The position numbers and the translations under genes were made by a program. From the NCBI GenBank assembly GCA_027624035.1, contig JAQBUI010000006.1:43775-107774 (forward strand): a stretch of DNA of 64,000 bases, written 5' to 3'. Positions 35,166 to 43,785 of the stretch are shown here, in pieces. The notes under the pieces are model-generated. The model made no database searches and had not been told where the DNA came from. It worked only from the letters and a program-made list of their open reading frames with translations. Source of the DNA: Pseudomonadota bacterium (GTDB taxonomy: Bacteria; Pseudomonadota; Gammaproteobacteria; Pseudomonadales; Azotimanducaceae). Each line of letters opens with the position of its first letter. The first letter of the stretch is position 1.

Positions 35166-36335
35166 TCAATATCCCTGGGTGGCTGCCTCGTCGACGCGGA
35201 TGTGATCTGTCAGTTCACGGTCGGTGGTAATCGCATACTGACCACCCGGGCCGATGTGATAGTGCACCATCAGTTTTCGGAACTCTGTCTGTTCCCGTCG
35301 ATTCAACCCGGAATAGGCCGGGCTATTCAGGAATGATTTGTAGGCCCGGCTGGTATCGTTCTTCGGCATGATATACATGGGCACCATCGCCTGTAGCAGG
35401 GCTGCCCGTTTTCGTGTGGTTCGGTTGATGCCGGCGCGATGCCAGGTCCGGGAGTCATACAGGATGATGCTGCCGCCCGGTGCTTCAATGATGTCTGCAT
35501 CGGGTCCGTGATAGGGCAGGCCATGTTCGGCCCGATAGCCGGGCTGGTAGTGATCAGCCGCGATACCCCATTCTTTCGGCGGCGGTTCCTGTCGGGCATG
35601 GGAGCCCAGTTTGAAGGCGGTGGCACCACCCCTGGCGGTGAAATCAGAAATGCACACATTGCGCTGAACGCCCATCACGGTTTCGCCTGAAGAGGTGGGT
35701 ACCTTCCCCTGGGCGTTGATGCCCCAGTGATACGGATAGTCAGAGTGCCAGCCCTGCACCACGCGTTTGCCATCGTCCGGCGTCAGGACGGCAAAACCCG
35801 GGACATGGGCGATGCGAACATCGGCAGTCTGCATGTACTGGCGCACTACCCACATTGAAACGGGTTCGACAGCCGTACGCGCGACGGCCGGGTCCTGGCA
35901 CAGCGGAGGCATGGAATTATCATACTCGCGGTCCTGGTAGCGATCGGTGCAGGCGATTCGTTCCAGTGCCTCCAGGGTGGCGTCAGACAGTATCCGCGTC
36001 AGGCAGGTCCAGCCCTGTGACTTCATTTCGGCCAGGTACTCCGAAGGCATCCTCTCCGGACCGTGTTCGACCCGGCACGGTACTGATTTACCGTCGATGT
36101 CTGCAGTAAAGTCACCGTTGCTGGTTGCCTTGAGGATGACGCCTCGAGTGACGTGTTGGACGTGAGCCTCGTCGACGGACCATATCCTGCTGTCATCGGC
36201 CTCGTTGTCGAGGTTAAACCGGCGGCTCTGGTCGATGCCGAGAAATCGCCCGTCCGGCGCAACCAGTAACGAATAGTGCACGTCAGAGGGCAGAACCCTT
36301 ACCACACGTTCCTGAAAGGGGTCTGAATTGCTCAT
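35166..36335 (-). CDS. phytanoyl-CoA dioxygenase (PhyH) family protein
   Basis: 389-residue Fe(II)/2-oxoglutarate dioxygenase. The iron ligands are H-x-D in GWHSDYPYHW and the distal His in TWHRAGINRTTRKRAAL with its following Arg for 2-oxoglutarate. About 110 residues precede the catalytic domain (beginning DVHYSLLVAPDGRFLGIDQS), longer than the simplest PhyH proteins and of unknown role. GGAGC lies ahead of the ATG. The Nudix gene follows with a four-base gap. PhyH members act on lipids, halogenated or other small substrates; here the choice is open. Confidence 0.87.
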   Translation of the reverse strand: MSNSDPFQERVVRVLPSDVHYSLLVAPDGRFLGIDQSRRFNLDNEADDSRIWSVDEAHVQHVTRGVILKATSNGDFTADIDGKSVPCRVEHGPERMPSEYLAEMKSQGWTCLTRILSDATLEALERIACTDRYQDREYDNSMPPLCQDPAVARTAVEPVSMWVVRQYMQTADVRIAHVPGFAVLTPDDGKRVVQGWHSDYPYHWGINAQGKVPTSSGETVMGVQRNVCISDFTARGGATAFKLGSHARQEPPPKEWGIAADHYQPGYRAEHGLPYHGPDADIIEAPGGSIILYDSRTWHRAGINRTTRKRAALLQAMVPMYIMPKNDTSRAYKSFLNSPAYSGLNRREQTEFRKLMVHYHIGPGGQYAITTDRELTDHIRVDEAATQGY

Positions 36336-36416
36336 ATCTGGTGCTCCGGGTTGACGTGATGGAAAAGGCTACCGCGTTCCGTCGCGGGGTACTAGTGGCG
36401 TGCCATGAGTGGATCG

Positions 36417-36854
36417 CTAAGTATCCACGCGGTACTGGCGGGCCCCATAGTCAAAATCATGCAGTTCCCGGTTGGCAGGGTCCTGAAGATAATAGTTGTT
36501 GTGATAGGAACGGATCTCGGAGATCCGGTTACCAGTAAATACGTACCATTCCGCGCCGCGCAGCAACTCGGGCTCGCCGGTAGCCTCCGGAACCCAGCGC
36601 ATGCTCCATTCGATCACCGCCTCCGGTTCCTGAATCACAATGTGATCCAGCCACCACTTTGCGTCGGTTCGTGGCCCAACCCTGGACCAGTAATTGGCGA
36701 GCGCGGATGCACCACGGACCGCCGAGTGGTCGACAAAGTAGTGCACCACATCATCTGTGAACGTCGATAGCATCAGCGGCACATCGGCGCTGTTGCAACC
36801 GTCATAGTAGCGCTGGATCAGTCTGGTATACGGGTGGTCCGGGATATTGGTCAT
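36417..36854 (-). CDS. SnoaL-like / NTF2-fold protein
   Basis: 145-residue small alpha+beta-barrel protein. It shows the usual pattern YTRLIQRYYDGCNSADVPLM, FTDDVVHYFVDHS, WWLDHIVIQEPEAVIEWSM and the end RISEIRSYHNNYY. Members are isomerases, cyclases or dehydratases, or bind steroids and polyketides; catalytic residues are not diagnostic. The ATG at 36854 is preferred to GTG at 36884 as the family start lies near residue 10 of the former. Divergent from the CoA transferase gene, whose start lies 90 bases away. Confidence 0.8.
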   Translation of the reverse strand: MTNIPDHPYTRLIQRYYDGCNSADVPLMLSTFTDDVVHYFVDHSAVRGASALANYWSRVGPRTDAKWWLDHIVIQEPEAVIEWSMRWVPEATGEPELLRGAEWYVFTGNRISEIRSYHNNYYLQDPANRELHDFDYGARQYRVDT

Positions 36855-36943
36855 GCTTTCAAGACTCGTCAAAGGGTACGCCACGCCATTTGCTCATCTG
36901 CGGTCGACCATGTCAAAGTGCTGGCTTTATACGAGTCTCTGAT

Positions 36944-38140
36944 ATGCCATCGAATGGGAAAGACCAGCCATTGTCGGGAATCAAGGTCGTTGACCTGACC
37001 CAGATCTATCAGGGCCCCTACGCCTCATTCCTGATGGCGCAGGCTGGCGCCGATGTGGTGAAGGTAGAACCCCCTGGAGGTGAGCGTCTTCGTGGTGCCG
37101 GCGGTGCCAGGACGCCCGTTTCCTTTGTCATGCTCAACTCCAACAAGCGCAGCGTCACGCTGAACCTGAAGCATGAGAGGGGCAGGGCAATGCTCCTCGA
37201 CCTGGCACGTCACGCGGATGTGCTGCTTGAAAACTATGCGCCAGGGGTGATGGATCGTCTGGGTGTCGGCTGGGAGATCCTGCGGGACATCAACCCGGGC
37301 CTGATCTATGGTTCGGGAACCGGGTACGGGCTGTCCGGGCCTGATCGGGACATGCTGGCGATGGACCATACCATCCAGGCAGCCAGCGGCATCATGAGCG
37401 TGACGGGGGACGAAGGGCAACCACCGGCCCGGGCTGGCGGTGCGCCCTGTGACATCATGGGGGGTGTCCACATGTATGCCGGCGTGATGGCCGCGCTGGT
37501 CGGCCGGCATCGGACCGGAAAGGGCACCCTGGTGGAGGTGTCCATGCTGGAATCGATGTACTTCACACTGTGCTCGGAACTCACCAACTACCACATTCAT
37601 GGAAGAATCCCGCCACGCAACAGTGCGCGAACACCTTCAAGTGCTTGTCCCTACGGGCGTTATGCCTGTACCGATGGTTATATTGCGCTGATCAGCGTGA
37701 GTGATACCCACTGGGAGAACATACTGGGTGTCATTGGCCGCCGGGAGTTGCTGGATCACACACCCTACAAAACACCTGCTGATCGACGTCTGGTCGAGGA
37801 CGAAATCAACCAGCTGATCGAATCCTATACGGCCAGCCGAAGCCGGGATGACGCCTACCAGGCGTTTCGTAAGGCGCGCGTACCGGTTGCTCCTGTGCGC
37901 GGGCTTGATGAAGTGATGCGAAATGAACACCTGCACCAGCGTGGGATGCTGCATGACATGGTGCACGAGGTCATGGGCGAACTGGTGATGCCGTCCAGCC
38001 CGATACGCTATTCAGGCTATGACGCCTCCGACCTTCAGTTTTTCCCCGATGTGGGGCAACACAACGCTGAAGTGTACGGTGACTGGCTGGGCCTTTCCGG
38101 CGCCGACCTTGCGGCACTACAGCATCAGGGCGCCATTTGA
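36944..38140 (+). CDS. CaiB/BaiF-family (class III) CoA transferase
   Basis: 398-residue enzyme moving CoA between carboxylic acids. Family marks: the N-terminal LSGIKVVDLTQIYQGPYAS, the CoA-binding GADVVKVEPPGGE, NSNKRSVTLNLKHERGR, ADVLLENYAPGVMDRLGVG with the region of the catalytic Asp (GLSGPDRDMLAMDHTIQAA), and a late GLDEVMRNEHLHQRGM. The ATG at 36944 is chosen because the family begins just there; an earlier in-frame ATG at 36890 has no support. Likely activates a carnitine-, bile-acid- or aromatic-type acid for degradation; which is unknown. An 11-base tandem repeat covers its stop codon. Confidence 0.92.
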   Translation: MPSNGKDQPLSGIKVVDLTQIYQGPYASFLMAQAGADVVKVEPPGGERLRGAGGARTPVSFVMLNSNKRSVTLNLKHERGRAMLLDLARHADVLLENYAPGVMDRLGVGWEILRDINPGLIYGSGTGYGLSGPDRDMLAMDHTIQAASGIMSVTGDEGQPPARAGGAPCDIMGGVHMYAGVMAALVGRHRTGKGTLVEVSMLESMYFTLCSELTNYHIHGRIPPRNSARTPSSACPYGRYACTDGYIALISVSDTHWENILGVIGRRELLDHTPYKTPADRRLVEDEINQLIESYTASRSRDDAYQAFRKARVPVAPVRGLDEVMRNEHLHQRGMLHDMVHEVMGELVMPSSPIRYSGYDASDLQFFPDVGQHNAEVYGDWLGLSGADLAALQHQGAI

Positions 38141-38177
38141 CGTTCATTTGACCTTCATTTGACCTTCATTTGACGTT
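38134..38177. repeat. 11-bp tandem repeat, four copies
   Basis: Four exact-length copies of CATTTGACSTT, the first and last with G and the middle two with C at the ninth position. The first copy contains the stop codon of the CoA transferase and the last overlaps the arsC stop on the other strand. Each unit carries an in-frame-independent TGA. It looks like recent slippage. Confidence 0.9.
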
Positions 38178-38520
38178 AAAGCAGTTCCTCGACTTTTTCG
38201 GACGGGCGTGCGATGACGGCCCGCCCGTCTTTGACAACGATCGGACGTTCCATCAGTTCGGGGTGCTGTGTCAGCAGCGCGACGACCGCTGGTCCGTCCT
38301 GATAGTCATCCCGCTTCAAGCCCAGTTCCTTGAATCTCTTGTCATTTCGGACCAGTTCAGCCGGTTTGTTCGGCAGCAGCTTGAGGATGTCCTGCAAGGT
38401 CTCCGGCGAGAGTGGCGTCTTCAGGTACTCAATCATTTCAAAATCGACGCCCCTGTCTTCCAGGATCTGCATGGCACCGCGGGACTTGCTGCAGGATGGA
38501 TTGTGGTAGATGGTTAACAT
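38176..38520 (-). CDS. arsC: arsenate reductase (glutaredoxin type) ArsC/Spx family
   Basis: 114-residue thioredoxin-fold protein. The N-terminal IYHNPSCSKSRGAMQILED holds the catalytic Cys and the nearby Arg, and the later ERPIVVKDGRAVIARPSEKV is the anion-binding Arg block of ArsC. GGAGG eight bases before the ATG at 38520 sets the start. It reduces arsenate to arsenite with glutathione/glutaredoxin. No arsenite pump or ArsR is adjacent, so detoxification would depend on genes elsewhere; YffB-like relatives without arsenate activity are an alternative. Divergent from the GST gene, which also uses glutathione. Confidence 0.88.
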   Translation of the reverse strand: MLTIYHNPSCSKSRGAMQILEDRGVDFEMIEYLKTPLSPETLQDILKLLPNKPAELVRNDKRFKELGLKRDDYQDGPAVVALLTQHPELMERPIVVKDGRAVIARPSEKVEELL

Positions 38521-38619
38521 GTTGGCCTCCGTTGACGGGTCACCATTATAACCTGCTACCATGCCCGGGCTTACCTGCCGGGCTTGACTGGCAAGGATTC
38601 TCTACCACAAGGAACTCGT

Positions 38620-39240
38620 ATGAAACTGTACCACTGTCTTGATGCGCGCTCGCTGCGTCCTCTCTGGGCGCTAGAGGAAATGGGGCTCGAATACGAACTG
38701 ATCAATATGGAATTTCCTCCTCGTTTGACCTATGAGGGCTACCTCGACATCAACCCGCTCGGAACAGTCCCGACTTTTGTTGACGGAGACCTGACGATGA
38801 CCGAGTCGTCAGGCATTTGTCAGTACCTGGTTGACAAGTACGGCCCCACAGAAATTGGCATGACGCCGGATGAGCCCGGCTATGGCGAGTACCTGAACTG
38901 GTTACACCGGAGTGACGCAACGTTAACTTTCCCGCAAACATTAGTATTGCGCTACAGTCGGCTGGAACCGGAGGAGCGACGCCAGCCCCAGGTAGTTGCT
39001 GACTACTCCCAGTGGTACTTGTCGCGTCTCCGCTCAGTTGAGATGGGCATTGAGGGAAAGGAATTCCTGGTGGCAGATCGTTTCACGATTGCTGACATCG
39101 CGGTGGGCTACGCCCTGTTTCTCGGCACCAGCCTCGGACTTGATGAACGTTACAAACCCAACTGCAAACGCTATCTTGCCGAACTCATGGCGCGCCCTGG
39201 CTTCAAACGCGCGCGAGAGAAGCAGACACAAAAGCAATAA
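38620..39240 (+). CDS. glutathione S-transferase family protein
   Basis: 206-residue cytosolic GST. Thioredoxin-fold N-terminus MKLYHCLDARSLRPLWALEE, a cis-Pro loop NPLGTVPTFVDG and the glutathione-binding TESSGICQYLVDKYG, then the helical C-terminal domain ending with FTIADIAVGYALFLG ... RPGFKRAREKQ. The Ser/Cys in the first loop that activates glutathione is in CLDARS. GGAA is near the ATG at 38620. Possible roles: detoxification or isomerisation of an aromatic or acyl intermediate. Confidence 0.92.
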   Translation: MKLYHCLDARSLRPLWALEEMGLEYELINMEFPPRLTYEGYLDINPLGTVPTFVDGDLTMTESSGICQYLVDKYGPTEIGMTPDEPGYGEYLNWLHRSDATLTFPQTLVLRYSRLEPEERRQPQVVADYSQWYLSRLRSVEMGIEGKEFLVADRFTIADIAVGYALFLGTSLGLDERYKPNCKRYLAELMARPGFKRAREKQTQKQ

Positions 39241-39290
39241 TAACAGATAGTTATATTAGTTATTTAAAGTTATTAGTAGGATTAAGTGAG

Positions 39291-40046
39291 ATGCTGAGCA
39301 AAGCTGAAATTGAGTCCTACCGTGAGCAGGGCTATCTGATACCGGACTATCGCCTGCCCGTCCCGGTGCTGGAGGAGATCCGTTCTGCCCATGTCCGGTT
39401 GATTGATCAACATCCGCAGTTCGAGGACTACTGCCCGGCACTGCTCGCATTTGACACCGGCTTTCTCAATTTCGCCCGCATTCCTGAAATACTGGACATG
39501 GTCGCGCAGTTGATTGGCGATGACCTGGCCCTCTGGAACAGCAGCTTTTTCGCCAAGCCGGCAGGCAAGGGCCGTCGCGTCCCCTGGCACCAGGATGGTG
39601 AATACTGGCCGATTCGACCGCTCGCCACCTGCAGCGTCTGGCTGGCGATTGACGATGCCACCGTCGACAATGGCTGTCTTGAGGTCATTCCGGGCAGCCA
39701 CCGCGGTGGCAGTCTGCTCGATCATGAAATGAATTCAAGCCCGGACCTCAGTCTTCCTTTGCAGTTGAAGGCGGATCAGTTCGATGCCTCACGGGCTGTT
39801 CCCATCACGCTCGAGGCAGGCCAGGTTTCGTTTCACGATGTGTTTCTGGTCCATGGATCAGCACCCAATCGCTCGGACAGCCCCAGACGCGGGATGACGC
39901 TACGCTACATGCCCACGAGTTCAGTCTATGTCAGGGATCAGGCAGGACGCCGCGACCAGGGTCGTCTGAGCATGGCAGAGCGAACCCTGTATCTGATGCG
40001 GGGCCGTGATCTATCGGGGCAGAATGACTTTCGGGTGCGGTTTTAG
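39291..40046 (+). CDS. phytanoyl-CoA dioxygenase (PhyH) family protein
   Basis: 251-residue Fe(II)/2-oxoglutarate dioxygenase. The first two iron ligands are in VPWHQDGEYWPI and the distal His in VSFHDVFLVHGSAPNRSDSPRRGM with the 2-oxoglutarate-binding Arg. N-terminus LSKAEIESYREQGYLIPDYR is typical. The upstream 50 bases are AT-rich. It is compact compared with the 389-residue member at 35-36 kb, and the two differ enough to be separate functions. Substrate unknown; it may work with the adjoining GST or CoA transferase. Confidence 0.9.
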   Translation: MLSKAEIESYREQGYLIPDYRLPVPVLEEIRSAHVRLIDQHPQFEDYCPALLAFDTGFLNFARIPEILDMVAQLIGDDLALWNSSFFAKPAGKGRRVPWHQDGEYWPIRPLATCSVWLAIDDATVDNGCLEVIPGSHRGGSLLDHEMNSSPDLSLPLQLKADQFDASRAVPITLEAGQVSFHDVFLVHGSAPNRSDSPRRGMTLRYMPTSSVYVRDQAGRRDQGRLSMAERTLYLMRGRDLSGQNDFRVRF

Positions 40047-40143
40047 CCAGTTTCCCTGGATCAATCAGATGCTCACGCCATCAGCCTGAACTCGCCGAAA
40101 ACGGGTCGTCCTTTGTCCCCTGGCGCGTCTATTAGAATGTGGT

Positions 40144-40172
40144 TTGCCCATATCTTTTGATATGGGTATTAT
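40144..40172 (+). promoter_or_regulatory. vapBC promoter with operator palindrome
   Basis: TTGCCC (40144-40149) and TATTAT (40167-40172) are separated by 17 bases, fitting a sigma-70 promoter. The spacer is filled by the perfect palindrome CCCATATC-TTTT-GATATGGG (40147-40166), a likely binding site for the antitoxin or toxin-antitoxin complex, which would block RNA polymerase. The antitoxin start is 22 bases downstream of -10. Confidence 0.75.
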
Positions 40173-40193
40173 GGTTTTCTAGAGGTGCGGAGC

Positions 40194-40439
40194 ATGAAGA
40201 CAACCCTGGATATAAAGGATGAATTGCTTATCCGGGCCAAAAGCCTGGCAAAGCGATCAGGTAAACCACTGCGAGCGGTGGTCGAAGACAGTTTAAGGCT
40301 GGCATTAGCACAGGAAAATGCGCCGACAGAATATCGTCTTCGTGATCTGAGCTACGGAAATCCTGATGCAGCCGATCCCCTGGAGTCACTATCCTGGCAG
40401 GATTTGCGAAAAGAGATTTACCGTGATTGGGACAATTAG
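40194..40439 (+). CDS. vapB: VapB-type antitoxin
   Basis: 81-residue protein with N-terminal ribbon-helix-helix pattern MKTTLDIKDELLIRAKSLAKRSGK followed by PLRAVVEDSLRLALAQ, and an acidic, flexible tail (LSYGNPDAADPLESLSWQDL) that would bind the toxin. The ATG at 40194 has GAGGTGCGG upstream; an ATG three codons earlier is less likely. Its stop overlaps the toxin's GTG start by one base (TAGTG). It presumably represses the promoter through the palindrome just upstream and neutralises the PIN toxin. Confidence 0.88.
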   Translation: MKTTLDIKDELLIRAKSLAKRSGKPLRAVVEDSLRLALAQENAPTEYRLRDLSYGNPDAADPLESLSWQDLRKEIYRDWDN

Positions 40440-40873
40440 TGATAGCTGTCGATACCAACATCCTGGTCTACTCCCATCGTCGGGAGTCACGCTTCCACGA
40501 GCAGGCATTCGACTTGATGAAAGGGCTTGCCGAAGGTACAGAGAAATGGGCAATTCCCTGGCCTTGTCTCTATGAGTTCTTCAGTGTGGTCACCAATCCC
40601 CGAATCTGGAAGGATGCCACGACACCGTCAGAACAGGCCGGTGCACAGATCAGCGCCTGGACAAACGCGCCGGGCGTAACACTTCTTAATGAAACGAAGG
40701 ACTTTGAATCGGTCCTCGTGCCATTGATCACACAACCCAGAGTGAAGGGACCCATTGTGCACGATGCCCGAATTGCAGCACTGTGTATTGCTCATGGCAT
40801 CGACGAACTGCTTAGCAAAGATCGAGACTTCCAATTGTTTGGGGAGATCACCACACGCGACCCTCTTGTTTGA
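40439..40873 (+). CDS. vapC: VapC-type PIN-domain toxin
   Basis: 144-residue PIN ribonuclease. The acidic metal-binding residues are visible: Asp in MIAVDTNILVYSH, Glu in PCLYEFFSVV, Asp in VHDARIAALC and Asp in SKDRDFQLFG. VapC toxins cleave tRNA or rRNA when the antitoxin is degraded. The start is taken as GTG at 40439, giving the usual VapC beginning; TTG at 40427 would overlap the antitoxin by 13 bases. All catalytic residues are intact, so the toxin is expected to be active. Confidence 0.9.
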   Translation: MIAVDTNILVYSHRRESRFHEQAFDLMKGLAEGTEKWAIPWPCLYEFFSVVTNPRIWKDATTPSEQAGAQISAWTNAPGVTLLNETKDFESVLVPLITQPRVKGPIVHDARIAALCIAHGIDELLSKDRDFQLFGEITTRDPLV

Positions 40874-40934
40874 GCCATTGTCGTCGGTGTCAGCATGTTG
40901 AGCGCCTGGGGTCATGCATGAACCGCTGGTTGCT

Positions 40935-42098
40935 CTAGCCTGGGTGAGGAGACGGCCGGGCCTTCGTCCAGATAACGTCGCGACTGACATCGTTGATGTC
41001 CGTCAGGCCACAAAATGCCATGGTGAGGTCCAGTTCGCTGGCAAGGATTTCGAGAGCGCGGGTGACGCCGGCTTCTCCCATGGCACCGAGTCCGTAGATG
41101 TAGGCGCGGCCGATCATGACACCTTTTGCGCCGAGTGCGAGTGCCTTGAAGATGTCCTGTCCGGTGCGAATTCCGCTATCCAGCCAGATTTCGATCGCGT
41201 CTCCGACAGCGGCCACGATCTCCGGCAGGACTTCAATACTCGCCGGTGCACCATCCAGCTGGCGCCCGCCGTGGTTGGAAACAATCAGGGCATCGGCACC
41301 GCTCTGAACCGCCATTTGTGCGTCTTCCGGGGTCAGGATGCCCTTCAGGACAAGCTTTCCACCCCACCGGTCCTTAATCCACTGGACGTCATCCCAGGTC
41401 AGCGTTGGGTCGAACTGACTGGCTGTCCACGCGGAAAGCGACGAGATATCCTCAATTCCCTTGACGTGGCCGATGATGTTGCCGAAGTTCCAGCGACGGG
41501 CCGCCAGCATGCCCAGGCACCAGCGGGGTCGAAAAGCGAGGTTGACGAGATTCGCGAGAGTCGGCCTCGGTGGAGTGGACAGTCCATTCTTCAAGTCCTT
41601 GTGGCGCTGCCCGAGGATCTGCAGGTCCACGGTCAGTACCAGTGCGCTGCATCCGGCTGCCTTTGCGCGATCAATGAGGCGGCCGATGAAATCCCGGTCA
41701 CGCATGACGTAAAGCTGGAACCAGAATGGGCTGGTGGTGTTTGCGGCCACATCCTCGATGGAGCAGATGCTCATGGTGGACAGTGTAAACGGTACACCGA
41801 ACCGCTCCGCCGCTCGTGCAGCCAGAATCTCACCATTGCCGTGCTGCATGCCCGTAAGTCCAACCGGGGCCAGGGCAAGTGGCAGGGCCACCTGCTGGCC
41901 GATCAGCGTCGTGCGGAGCGAACGCGTCTCAAGGTTCCGCAGCACCCGCTGGCGGAGCGCAATTGCTTCAAATGAAGTGCTGTTGACGCGATAGGTGTGC
42001 TCGGTCCAGGACCCGGAATCGACGTAGTCATAGAACATCCGCGGGACCCTGCGCCGCGCCAGTTGGCGCAGGTCTTCAATGCAGGTGATCACCGCCAC
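40935..42098 (-). CDS. FMN-dependent alpha-hydroxy-acid dehydrogenase (L-lactate dehydrogenase-like)
   Basis: 387-residue flavoenzyme oxidising an L-2-hydroxy acid. N-terminus IEDLRQLARRRVPRMFYDYVDSG is the standard start; PLALAPVGLTGMQHG, FWFQLYVMRDR, the Lys in GKLVLKGILTPED and the active-site SNHGGRQLDGAPAS with catalytic His are all present, then DSGIRTGQDIFKALALGA for FMN phosphate. GTG at 42098 or 42092 may start the gene; no ATG fits. Lactate (LldD) is the commonest substrate, but mandelate or glycolate are equally possible. It ends 60 bases from the convergent toxin gene. Confidence 0.9.
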   Translation of the reverse strand: MAVITCIEDLRQLARRRVPRMFYDYVDSGSWTEHTYRVNSTSFEAIALRQRVLRNLETRSLRTTLIGQQVALPLALAPVGLTGMQHGNGEILAARAAERFGVPFTLSTMSICSIEDVAANTTSPFWFQLYVMRDRDFIGRLIDRAKAAGCSALVLTVDLQILGQRHKDLKNGLSTPPRPTLANLVNLAFRPRWCLGMLAARRWNFGNIIGHVKGIEDISSLSAWTASQFDPTLTWDDVQWIKDRWGGKLVLKGILTPEDAQMAVQSGADALIVSNHGGRQLDGAPASIEVLPEIVAAVGDAIEIWLDSGIRTGQDIFKALALGAKGVMIGRAYIYGLGAMGEAGVTRALEILASELDLTMAFCGLTDINDVSRDVIWTKARPSPHPG

Positions 42099-42106
42099 CG
42101 CAATGC

Positions 42107-42841
42107 CTACCGGTAGAGGGCGCGCGTTCTGGTCACACTTCTCGGAACGGGATAGGGTGGGCTTCGCCCGACCAGGGTCTCGATCAGCAGGAGTTCCTGG
42201 TCGTCATGGTTGATAAAGGGTGCCGGCTGGATTCGATTGCTGCTACCCGGGTCCGAGAGAATGTAACGTGGGTCGTCGTGATGCCGGGATTCGATCGTTT
42301 CATTGATGCCCGGATCGTCTGCGGTGGCGAGGTCCGCGACGCCATAACAGGTACACACGTAAGACCGTTCGGGGTCGGTTTCAAGATAAACGCCGGTACC
42401 GCGAATACCAATGACTGCATTCGGTGTGGTGATCTGCGTTGCCCGGGTTGCGAGCACTGACAGGGCCTTGCCACGGCTCAGGTTGAATGCCGACACGGGC
42501 GGCGCAGCCGGGGTCGGGGGAGCTGGCATCGGAAACTCCATACGTCCCTCACTACGCAGGATGAAGGCATCCTTGTTGACGACGAAGATGACATAGCTGT
42601 TGGCGGCGGTTTCCACCAGATCGCCCGGTCGGATCGGTGTTTTCAACGAAACCGGAAGGTTGTTAACGCGCACGTCTCCGTCGAACTCATAGATCGAGCG
42701 CCCAGGTGGAAGTTCTTCCGGGAACTCCGACAACCGGGATGGCGGCGTTTCACAGCCAGCCAGCGACGCGAGCGTGCCCGTCGTCAGAAGGTAGAGCAAA
42801 AACTGCCTGCGGGATTGATCTATATCAGATATGCTATTCAT
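42107..42841 (-). CDS. lipoprotein with FecR-type domain
   Basis: 244-residue exported lipoprotein. The start has SRRQFLLYLLTTGTLASLAGC, an RR motif plus lipobox (LAGC), so it is probably lipidated and possibly Tat-routed. The next block GRSIYEFDGDVRVNNLPVSL ... GDLVETAANSYVIFVV and TPNAVIGIRGTGVYLE is the FecR-like beta-sandwich pattern found in signalling and surface proteins. Its start is 33 bases from the divergent beta-barrel gene, so regulation is probably shared. It is eight bases upstream of the alpha-hydroxy-acid dehydrogenase on the same strand. The exact role is unknown; a surface-assembly or sensing part for the giant protein is an inference. Confidence 0.82.
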   Translation of the reverse strand: MNSISDIDQSRRQFLLYLLTTGTLASLAGCETPPSRLSEFPEELPPGRSIYEFDGDVRVNNLPVSLKTPIRPGDLVETAANSYVIFVVNKDAFILRSEGRMEFPMPAPPTPAAPPVSAFNLSRGKALSVLATRATQITTPNAVIGIRGTGVYLETDPERSYVCTCYGVADLATADDPGINETIESRHHDDPRYILSDPGSSNRIQPAPFINHDDQELLLIETLVGRSPPYPVPRSVTRTRALYR

Positions 42842-42873
42842 TGCGGTATCGGCACGGCTTCAGGGTCATTTAC

Positions 42874-43785
42874 ATGAAGAATATCCTCTTTGCCATAGCG
42901 TTGTCGCTATTGGTCAACCCCACTGCCACAAGGGCTGACGCCTACGGTTCCGGCTGGTATGGCGAAATTCAGGCCGTGGTGATGCATGAAGACAACGTCA
43001 GCAGGTCATTCAAGGACGAGGACCAGGTGTCGGATCAGGTCACTTCCCTCAGCTTTGGGGGCGGTTACTCCACCAAGCTGGGTCGCAAGTCCCAATTGAT
43101 TCTGAAGGGCTACACCACCTACAACGCTCACGCCGAATTCGACGATCTGGATCACCTGGCCATCTCCCTCGGGTTCGATATTGCCTATCAGCCCGCGGCT
43201 GGCTACGGTGCGACCTGGATTTCGCTGGCGGCCAATGGCACCTGGCTTGAGTATCGAAACAACGATGCTCGTGAGGGCGCCTTTTTCGATCTGGATCTGG
43301 GGGTCAACCGGCGCCTTTCCACGAGCATGATCGGACATCTGGGCTATCGCTACCTGGATCATGTGTTCGTGAACAAGAGCGAACAACAGGAAATCGACGC
43401 CGCCGCGTTTGACGTGGCCTCCCATGAAGCCTATGTAAGTGTCGATATAGAGCTTCGGCGCTCTGTCTTTGTCTATGGCGAGTATGCGTTTCGCCATGGC
43501 GGGCTGACTTCATCAGTATCCGGCCTGGTCCCGCTGGGTGTCAATTATGTTGCGGAAAGCCTGGACAGCACCTACAACCGTTGCAATCCTGATTTGCCGG
43601 ACTGCGATCATCGTTATGCCTATCGGGTCGTCAGCGACATGCACCGTATCAGTCTGGGCGTTGCATTTCCTCTCGGCACCACCAGCATGGACCTGAACGC
43701 CAGCTATCTTGAGGCACAGGGGGAGGACGGCGGTCCCAGGTACGAAGACTGGACCGTCCGGCTGGGGGCAGTGTGGGAGTTCTGA
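42874..43785 (+). CDS. outer membrane beta-barrel protein
   Basis: 303-residue protein with signal peptide MKNILFAIALSLLVNPTATRA. The mature chain is made of alternating amphipathic strands (LSFGGGYSTKLGRKSQLILKG, AYVSVDIELRRSVFVYGEYA) and ends in Phe (DWTVRLGAVWEF), the normal signal for BAM-assembled outer membrane barrels. No family name can be assigned beyond this. The stop TGA overlaps the ATG of the giant repeat protein by one base, so the two are co-translated; a role in exporting or anchoring that protein is likely but unproven. Confidence 0.85.
   Translation: MKNILFAIALSLLVNPTATRADAYGSGWYGEIQAVVMHEDNVSRSFKDEDQVSDQVTSLSFGGGYSTKLGRKSQLILKGYTTYNAHAEFDDLDHLAISLGFDIAYQPAAGYGATWISLAANGTWLEYRNNDAREGAFFDLDLGVNRRLSTSMIGHLGYRYLDHVFVNKSEQQEIDAAAFDVASHEAYVSVDIELRRSVFVYGEYAFRHGGLTSSVSGLVPLGVNYVAESLDSTYNRCNPDLPDCDHRYAYRVVSDMHRISLGVAFPLGTTSMDLNASYLEAQGEDGGPRYEDWTVRLGAVWEF

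Noticed and set aside
40914..41975. Plus-strand frame opposite the alpha-hydroxy-acid dehydrogenase
   Set aside because: Dehydrogenase motifs on the minus strand are intact; the plus frame is low-complexity shadow coding.
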